NCBI RefSeq assembly: GCF_963678635.1
Contig: NC_087067.1
Location: forward strand, 54,244,233-54,308,232
Source of the DNA: Symsagittifera roscoffensis
Lineage: Eukaryota > Xenacoelomorpha > Acoela > Convolutidae
DNA length: 64,000 bases
Reading direction: 5' to 3'
Part shown: positions 57,347 through 64,000 of the stretch, piece by piece
Layout of the letters: each line of letters opens with the position of its first letter
How positions within the stretch are numbered: position 1 is the first letter of the stretch
Notes under the pieces: generated by a model
The model's input: the letters and a program-made list of their open reading frames with translations, nothing else
Databases searched by the model: none
What the model was told of the DNA's origin: nothing
Translations under genes and position numbers: made by a program

Positions 57347-57756
57347 TGGAACCTGATCTAAACTACATTTTATGATTGGATAATTTAGATATTTTACCAA
57401 TGTAAAGTATTTAATATTAACCAATCATGATCCATCTAACTAACAACCCACTTATTTGTAAGTGCTGAAGTTACTTGTAATTTCAGCACCAGAGAGATTT
57501 GAATTTAACTTAGAAATTAGTTGGACTCTCCCGAGCACTTCAACAGCCGCAATAGACCAGTATACCCTAGATCTATTGAGCCTAGCAGAGACTAGTTAAA
57601 CAACCTGAGACTAGATAGTATAAGAGTAAGATTAGGATCGGTATTAGACTAAGAAGTTGCACGAATCTATCCGGCCGAAAATAAGATAGCGTGACGAGCA
57701 GACGGTGTACCCTATCCGAAATTACTCTATGAGTTAACCAACTCGGTCCTAACTCA
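57347..57756 (+). repeat. 3' LTR of giant element 2
   Basis: 410 bp, identical by eye to 38839-39248, implying a young insertion. Confidence 0.95.
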
Positions 57757-57760
57757 CATA
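57757..57760. repeat. Target-site duplication CATA (right copy) of giant element 2
   Basis: Pairs with 38835-38838. Confidence 0.9.
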
Positions 57761-57902
57761 GATAGTTTTACTGAATTTTCTCCTGTTAAAAAGTAAATAG
57801 TACTTCAACGTCTTCAATCCTTACATTTCAGACGGAATTCTGCACTTTACATGGATTTCCGAAATCAATTAGAGTAGACCATGGTTCGTGTTTTCTTTCC
57901 AA
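57761..57902 (+). pseudogene. Gypsy integrase scrap interrupted by giant element 2
   Basis: With 38821-38838 it forms a ~160-bp piece that closely matches the reverse strand of 60265-60420, part of the integrase core of the degraded gypsy at 58.9-64 kb. Coding motifs corresponding to HGFPKSIRVDHGSC of that gene are recognisable, though stopped. It ends at TTTCCAACAA, where older LTR sequence resumes. Confidence 0.7.
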
Positions 57903-58141
57903 CAACACCAGAACAATTTGAATTAAGATTAGATTACAGTTGTTCTCATTCTGGAACGAACTCGCGCAAACCGGTGTACACTAGATCTATTGAGACTAGG
58001 AGATATAAGAGCAATATTAAGATTGGTATAAGACTAAGAAGTTGCACGAATCTATCCGGCCGAAAATAAGATAGCGTGACGAGCAGACGGTGTACCTTAT
58101 CTGAAATTACTCTATGAGTATAACCAAAAGGTTCTAACTCA
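57903..58141 (+). repeat. Older related LTR, 3' part
   Basis: Begins with the 52 bp shared with 38769-38820 and continues to the LTR end TAACTCA. It contains the conserved GCACGAATCTATCCGGCCGA and GACGAGCAGACGGTGTACC strings of the giant LTRs, with scattered differences. GCAC at 58142-58145 completes the target duplication. Confidence 0.75.
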
Positions 58142-58188
58142 GCACTTATGATTTAAAACGCATTAAGCATTAACTAAGTAACGCTAAA

Positions 58189-58413
58189 GACCAGTGGGAC
58201 CAAGTTAACATCCTCCCCCCCGATCCCCCCCCCCTCCCCAAACCCATTTAGGGGGGAGGATGTTAACTTGGTTCTGAGTTCGAATTTTCAGCCAATCAGA
58301 ATAGAGCATTTTACATGCAGCGCTAAGTAGATTTAAATTAAAATGAACAATGGGGTGGAATATCTTAACTTGATCTATTAGGGGGGGGGGATGTTAACTT
58401 GATCCGACCAGTG
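58189..58413. mobile_element. MITE-like element with C-rich terminal inverted repeats
   Basis: An 8-bp direct duplication GACCAGTG (58189-58196 and 58406-58413) flanks a 209-bp unit (58197-58405). Its ends are inverted repeats: GGACCAAGTTAACATCCTCC then C-run against GGATCAAGTTAACATCCCCC then C-run, 23 of 25 matching. A further inward copy of the terminal repeat (58251-58272) makes a perfect 22-bp hairpin with 58199-58220. There is no coding capacity. The 8-bp duplication suggests a hAT- or P-like family, but the ends do not resemble standard hAT termini. Confidence 0.7.
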
Positions 58414-58939
58414 TTTTAGAAAATATGCACTCTGTCACCTGTAGGCGAGAGTGCACTAAAATTATGCATTCCTTAACTTATGCAAAATTATGCATTCTGT
58501 CGGTGCACTAAAACTATGCATGCCTTAGCTTAACTATACATGCTCGCCGCTTCACTAGAGTTAAGTTGAAACGTGGCATTTGTGGTGTACAAAATAATAG
58601 TTTCTCATTGGATCTCTTTTTCAAATCGGTCTTCGTGTAGCAGCTGTCAAATAAACAGCTGTACCCTTCCCTGGTGCGTCTTTATTGAACTGTGCCTGTA
58701 TTCGCATGCCTTTTTTCTTGAGTTTCAACGGTTTGTTAATTGACTCATTTAAACGTACAATGTTTAAATTCATTCAGCTTACAGGAGACTTCTCACGTTC
58801 AATTTTATCCTGGAAATCATTTATTCAACCTTTTTCAAATCACCTGACGCGCGCCGATCACCTCGAAAACTTGGCAGATGTTAATTAATGGAACAATTTA
58901 TACAGTCATGTTAGTATGAGAAAGCTTTTTTCATGCAGT
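58414..58939. other. Region with ATGCAT-rich short repeats, no gene
   Basis: 58430-58560 contains irregular repeats of GTGCACTAAAA(T/C)TATGCAT(T/G)CCTTA. The rest has nothing recognisable; the 67-codon frame at 58685-58888 is probably chance. Confidence 0.4.
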
Positions 58940-59951
58940 CTATAAATAATGACGTTGCGCAGTGGTAGATTTATGACAGTGGAATTCACGCAAGGAGCAA
59001 GGATTTTTCAACAGCAACATTTTCAAAAAATATTTAGCAACATTTAGCAACATTTTCAAAAAAAAATGGATTTTTCTGAGCTCTCCTGAAGCCAATTTTG
59101 CACAATTGCGCAAAAAATATTTAGCAACATTTTCAAAAAAAAATGGATTTCTTCTTGGTCGCGAAGTGCTACCCGATGGAGTGGCTTGGATTGGGTCACT
59201 TGATTTTTCGTGCGAACTCTCAATTGTGATTCGGTTCTCGCTCGTTCCCTTGGTTGTTGATGAGGAATTCGGAGTTGGTTTTTCCACAGAGGTATTGCGC
59301 CTATAGTAATCTAAAGAGCTATCAAGTATGAAGGAATGGGAATTGGATCTAACCCCAGTGTCTGTGCCCAAATAATCTTCCAAGACGTTGTCCCAGTTAT
59401 CTGAATAAGCATAGTTAAATCTGAATAAGCATAGGAGAAACCTTTGATGTTGGGGGCAATCGTTTTTCGCCTTTTCGACAGGGAAGAGCCCGCCCGAAGG
59501 TCTACTCGAGAGTGATGGTCCTGCTTCATTTGAGTCCCTCCTTTTGATGAGCGAGTTTCTCTTTCTTTTCCCCGCTAACTCATTATTATTAACTAAAAAT
59601 ATTAGGGACCCGCGTGAATTTACTTGGAGCCAATTGTTGAATTTTCATGAATGCAAGGTCGAATAGTCCTGGGACGTGTCCGTTATCGAGAAATACAGTG
59701 TGTTTGGTGTCTTAAATGGGTTTTCCACCAAGGGTTTTAATGTAAGGTTGATCTTCCTTTCTATTCACGGTCTTCCTAAACCATTTACCTTCTTGAGTGA
59801 AAAGGTTTGACAACGGAGCTCTCAGTGCAACCTGCAATGGTTTGTCCGTTGGGTCGCTCTCGTAACCTTTATTGTCAGGTTTGGTCTCCTCCAAACAGCC
59901 GTTCTCCCTGTCGTCGTTTATCCCCCAGTCTTGAGCGCTCATTTTCGACAT
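58940..59951 (-). pseudogene. Degraded gypsy pol, C-terminal tail of integrase
   Basis: Minus-strand pieces in several frames: 59951-59712 encodes ESDPTDKPLQVALRAPLSNL and GKWFRKTVNRKEDQPY; 59383-58940 encodes RRNTSVEKPTPNSSSTTKGT and PSGSTSRPRRNP, typical of the low-complexity end of a Ty3/gypsy polyprotein. A ~90-bp direct duplication (ATTTAGCAACATTTTC followed by an A-run and TGGATTT at about 59035-59070 and 59120-59150) lies in the tail. Continuous with the integrase core upstream. Confidence 0.65.
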
Positions 59952-60188
59952 GATCCACTTCGTTTTATCTAAAACAATCGCGTGTGAAACTAAAGAATTC
60001 TAGAAGGTGTTAGGCGATGTATTAAAAAGTTTTAGGAAGGGTGTGCATCCAATGGATAGTTGTTTTGTTGAACGAAGGTTCCATATGATTTTGTCAATCG
60101 CTGCACTTAGCCTCGGTTTGGGCTCTTTAAACGACATTGTCACCAGTTTCGATTTGACAGCGTAAATTTGTCCTTCTACGACTCCTCA

Positions 60189-60524
60189 TCATCTATGATC
60201 TCCCACCTTACATAAAATAAAACGAAAATTATTCTTATCGCAGAAATTTTTATATTTGTTGGAAAGAAAACACGAACCATGGTCTACTCTGATTGATTTC
60301 GGAAATCCATGTAAATTGCAGAATTCCGTCTGAAATGAAAGGATTGAAGACGTTGAAGTACTTTTTACTTTTTTCGCAGGAGGAAATTCAGTAAGACTAT
60401 CTATGCATAAAAGTGAATAATTTGATGTGCACCAATTTTGATCCAACGGACCTGCAAAAACCAGATTTATTTCCTCGTTCGGTTCTGTTAAAATTGTTAA
60501 ATTCCGAGTACTAGCCGAGCCCAA
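60189..60524 (-). pseudogene. Degraded gypsy integrase core
   Basis: 111-codon frame with EEINLVFAGPLDQNW (first catalytic Asp region, here altered: VFAGP instead of the usual Asp-x-(A/T)GP), YSLLCIDSLTEFPPAKKV, FPKSIRVDHGSCFLS (second Asp in VDHG) and a stop before the catalytic Glu. It is the paralogue of the integrase scrap at 57761-57902. Confidence 0.75.
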
Positions 60525-61655
60525 AATTACTTCCTATTTTTTGCCGGCTTTTATACACTGTGCGCACTTTTTACCATGATGCTAAATTTCTCGGTATAAA
60601 GAGGCCATCAAGTGTTCTCCGCTAAAGTTTTCATCCCGAACTGTTCTGGGTTTCGTGTATTAGAGTCATGAACGGGTATCTAAAGGCTGCTGGGACAATC
60701 AATTTGTTGTCATTGAATATTAATCCTTCTTCAGATGAAAATACCGTTGCAAAGTCTTCAAAAAGGCACCAAGTTTGACCAGTGGCCTTCCTTCTTCTAC
60801 TGCCTTCTTTACTTTTTTGAGAGTTTTATCCTCGTCTCTTATCATCAGAAGTAGTTTATTCGAGCAATGTTCCGAAAACACTAATGAGGATGATGATAAT
60901 TTTTATGGGGATGACGGTAACTTATTGCATTTGTTTTCTTGTGTTAACTTTGATAAAAGGAAAATAATGATGATATTGAAAAAAAAAAAAATTTGTCTGA
61001 TAACAAAATTTGATTAAAAGTAAGTTTGGAAAGATTCAAAGGAATGCAACCGTTCGGAAAAGACTATGAAGTGTGTCTGTGACGTAGTTAGGAACATTCA
61101 CTAAGAACGACCGTTGGATGTGTTATAACTTTTAATTGGATGTATACAATCCAAGTTTGTAAAACCATTTACACTGTGTACATGCACTGGAGTACTAATC
61201 AACACATCGATCTTTGTACAGTTCTTCTTTTTACAATCACTATTTACAAATAAGTTTTCTGAAACCTTATTAATTGTCACCAATACAAGTTCATTGTCAT
61301 AACAGTAGGTTGGGAGGGCTTTTCTGAAAGTTATTTTGATATAGAATCTGTAAGTCCCATTTCTTTCCCTGGGACATATTTGATTTTGAAGGTGGAAGAC
61401 AAAAGTCCGTTTACCCAGCGTCGTTTAATTGCTATGGTTTGCCTTTAGCGCAGATAGCAGTGCTTTATGATCCGTAACGATTTGGAGCTCTGAACCGTAT
61501 AGGTAATTCTTAAATATTCGGCTGCCCAAATCACTCCCAAAAGTTCTAACCCATTAGCTGAATATTTCATTTCGTGTGTGTTTAAGAATCGAGAAGCGAA
61601 CGCAATAAGTATCTAAAATTTCCCATCTCATTGTTCCAATATAGATCCTAAGCCG

Positions 61656-62640
61656 TTATGCGAAGCATCTTCTGATATCAAAATGGTTTTTCTCTGTTAT
61701 CTTCACTATCTGGTTTTTTTTTAATTCTTCGAAAATTTTCGTGTGTGAGTCAATCCAATCGTAATAGGGGCGAAGCGGTGAGCTCAGTCTAGACAAATAA
61801 GGGACGAAATTCATGTACTGAATAATTGAACCAAAGAAAGATCTTAGCTCTGAAACGTTCTTCGGATTAGAGAGATTTTTTATTGAGTCGGATTTCCCCA
61901 CCAAAGGTTTTTGTCCTGTGTGCGAGGTCTTGAACCCCAACCATTCAATGTCTTTTGGAGAAACCCACCTTTATCCCATTTTACTGCTATGTTTTAGCAT
62001 TTTAAATTTTTCCAAAACTTCCAAAGGATGGCTTTATGTTCTTCCAGTGAACGTTTCGAGGCAGTTAAAGTATCACCGATGTAACAGTTGATAAACAGAA
62101 ATTTTTTTAGCAGCAAATCCACTCCCCGTAGGACTTCGCTTGGCATATCTCCCAACCCATAGAATCCCGTTAAAAAATGATATGTTTCGGTAGTTTCAAC
62201 CCCCTACTTTGCTGAAATTACATAATTTACTCGTATCGTCGCATAGTTTTAGCTGGCTGTAAGCTTTTTTCAGATCTAAGATGCTAAACCACACTTCACC
62301 TGGTTCTTATTTTTGAGAACTGGAGAGCGATGTTTTCGATGAATTCGTCTTTATTCGGCATTTGTTTTTTATTCTTATTTATCTGATCATTTAAAAATGT
62401 TTAGTCTAAGGCCATTTTGATAGGGCCATCTTTTTTTCTGGTAATTACAAATGGGTGTATAAAACATTCATCATCACATTAATTTCACGATGTGACCTTG
62501 TTTCTACATTCTTTTCAATTGAGACTTTACTCTGTCAAGTAAATGCAGAGAAACTCTTCTACCCTTGGTTTGTATTGTTTCAAAAAGTGAATGGAAACGT
62601 ATAATCTTTTTATCCAATGGTAATTTTCCTAATCTGTTTC
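61656..62640 (-). pseudogene. Degraded gypsy reverse transcriptase
   Basis: 62470-62190 on the minus strand reads HPFVITRKKDGPIKMALD, then QMPNKDEFIENIALQ, then fragments of the LDLKKAYSQL motif, all with stops. 61940-61656 reads KSDSIKNLSNPKNVSELRSF then SPLRPYYDW, the RT thumb/connection that precedes RNase H. Many frameshifts. RNase H sequence should lie at about 61100-61650 but is not readable. Confidence 0.75.
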
Positions 62641-62886
62641 AAAATCCTTCGAAATGATTGTACATGTTAAAAATTTCATTCGAATGGACATTAAACATAC
62701 AGAAGTCCGGAAGAGATACCTTGTTAACTGGAAGTAGTGGTTGTTTTGGCGCAATTTCTACTCCGATTTGAAGTAATTTGTCGAATCCCAGGAGGTTTTT
62801 CTCGTGTCGGATGGTGATAAAAATGTTTTTTTTTTCTGAAATCCATCCATTGGACTGTAATTTGTTTAAAATTTTTCCGATTATTT

Positions 62887-63177
62887 TTATTGTAGCTTAA
62901 AGAAGCCGCAGTACAGTGCCCGGAACTTCTTATCCACGGGTAGAATCTTCAAGTGAGGGTCTATCAGTTTTAGCTTATGGAGCACGTTCTGTTTCAAAAA
63001 ACTTACTGGACAGGCCAAATCCACAGGAATGTTTATATTTACAATTGCATCCTCATCTAATGCTATATTAACAAGTTTCTTTGTTTCTAAGCCGTTGTCA
63101 CCGTAGGTTGATCGAATGTTCATCAGTGAGTAGTCATCATTGTCGCTTATCCCCTCCTCTCTCCAAGAGTTGATCAC
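62887..63177 (-). pseudogene. Degraded gypsy protease region
   Basis: The frame reads LVNIALDEDAIVNINIPVDL and ACPVSFLKQNVLHKLKLIDP. By position and flanking pattern this is the retropepsin; the Asp-Thr/Ser-Gly motif is altered (VDLACPVSFL), so it would be inactive. Confidence 0.5.
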
Positions 63178-63724
63178 TCCAAAAAATTTTCCTCTTAGTT
63201 CAGTTGTGGATTCATTGGAGAATATTGACAGTTCTGATTATATATATTTTCTTTTCTTCTTCACTATTTACAACTGGCTTTCTCTCTTTTGATTCGCAAA
63301 GTCTTCCGAAGTTTCCTTTGTATTTATAAAATTACATATTATTTCTTCTGCTGGGCAAACGTTCAAATGTTCTTTGGTAAAAGCATTTCCACGTTTTTAG
63401 CAAGTCTTTGAATTTTCTATTTTCGGACTTGGTTCCTTTTTTACAGTATAAAAGTTTTCGTGCATCTTGCCGCTGTTGTTGTTGTTAGTCCTCGTCATAT
63501 TCGTTAATTTAAAATAATTATTGTAGCCATTCTCTTCGGTTATTGCTTGGTTGAGAGCATTCACTGGATTTCTTCATCTATGAGAAAATATGACCTGCAC
63601 CCGTTGGAGGTAACAACTTCTCATGTTGAATATGAATACGTCTCCTACCCATTCTTGTTCCGCGTTAATTCCTAATCGAGAGTGTTCCTCAAAATTGTTC
63701 GTAGGACTCTTTATCTTTCCGTTT

Positions 63725-63988
63725 TCAGCTCAATAATTTGTACCTCTCAAACTTAATATTCGCTGTTTTCACACATGCTACTTCCAGAGATCGAAAAAAT
63801 TTTTTGAGGCAAATGGATGAAATTTTCACCGTTGGATGTTTTTGTGAGAACACTCTTTTTCCCTCGGCTCCTATGGCCAAGTAAAAGATTGATCTTTTTT
63901 TTGCATTCGTTTGTTTTCTCCTCATCTCATCAAGTTTTCGTTTCTGCTCCATGATTCTTTTGTCCTCCGCGTTTTCGTAGACTCGCAT
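63725..63988 (-). pseudogene. Degraded gypsy gag fragment
   Basis: The frame reads RRKQTNAKKRSIFYLAIGAE, GKRVFSQKHPTVKISSICLK and IKFERYKLLS, which fits the capsid region of Ty3/gypsy gag (a 'FL-x-x-GxEGxRxF...ERYKF' pattern). It is the most upstream part seen; the element continues past the window end. Confidence 0.55.
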
Positions 63989-64000
63989 TGGTTCTTTGTT

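Larger units (their letters stand above)
38839..57756 (+). mobile_element. Giant envelope-bearing Ty3/gypsy element 2 (18,918 bp, plus strand)
   Basis: Complete element with two apparently identical 410-bp LTRs, PBS and a CATA target duplication. Gene order as in element 1. Nearly identical to element 1 over its whole length, but with fixed differences shared by both of its LTRs (for example GCCGCAATAGACC against GCCGCAATAAACC in element 1), so the two copies descend from different source genomes and did not arise by local duplication. Damage: +2 nt and +1 nt shifts in A-runs of gag-pol. The no-AUG ORF, env and the 601-aa ORF are open. Confidence 0.95.

Noticed and set aside
18991-57756. Single palindromic duplication or assembly inversion
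   Set aside because: The two arms have different 4-bp target duplications and different flanks, plus base differences that are shared by both LTRs within each copy. Two separate insertions explain this better.
58430-58560. CRISPR-like or satellite array
   Set aside because: Only two or three irregular units of an ATGCAT-rich string; no regular repeat-spacer order, and the context is eukaryotic.

Overview
This is AT-rich, gene-poor metazoan DNA, most likely from an invertebrate. No host gene, rRNA or tRNA is recognisable. Everything that can be named belongs to a mobile element: eukaryote-type Ty3/gypsy retroelements, a Maverick/Polinton DNA transposon, a MITE, and repeats with spliceosomal-type intron signals. 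The sequence does not fix the host species.

Layout. (1) 1-12.3 kb is a composite array of long, diverged direct repeats (blocks A, B, C, D). Block D carries the downstream end of a Polinton capsid gene. (2) 11.2-17.2 kb is an eroded Polinton on the minus strand, still in gene order: packaging ATPase, small Cys/Lys protein, 'VLIP' protein, integrase, penton-like protein, pVI-like protein, F54H12.2-type capsid protein. All are broken. (3) 18,991-37,912 (minus) and 38,839-57,756 (plus) are two nearly identical, ~18.92 kb, envelope-bearing Ty3/gypsy elements placed 5' end to 5' end, 926 bp apart. Each has 410-bp LTRs and its own 4-bp target duplication (CTAC and CATA), so they are two independent insertions and not one duplicated palindrome. 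(4) The right element lies in a ~160-bp scrap of gypsy integrase DNA, which itself lies inside an older, related LTR flanked by GCAC. (5) 58.2 kb holds a 209-bp MITE-like element with C-rich terminal inverted repeats and an 8-bp target duplication. (6) 58.9-64 kb is a degraded second Ty3/gypsy element on the minus strand (gag, protease, RT, integrase scraps) that runs off the window.

The giant element. In its own direction it reads: LTR, primer binding site, 1.25-kb leader with a 77-aa ORF and repeats, a 155-aa very basic ORF, one fused Gag-Pol ORF of about 2,740 codons, a 62-aa membrane ORF, a 378-codon ORF with no methionine, an 872-aa glycoprotein (env), a 601-aa ORF of unknown family that overlaps the env stop by ATGA, a 78-nt intron immediately after that stop, a structured 1.5-kb 3' region, LTR. 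The two copies carry different lesions: the left has one nonsense codon in Gag-Pol and a broken 378-codon frame; the right has two homopolymer frameshifts in Gag-Pol. Env and the 601-aa ORF are open in both.

The most novel items are the accessory genes (155 aa, no-AUG 378 codons, 601 aa), the terminal intron, and the covarying hairpin in the LTR. Together they suggest a retrovirus-like element with regulated splicing and an envelope that resembles glycoproteins of negative-strand RNA viruses.
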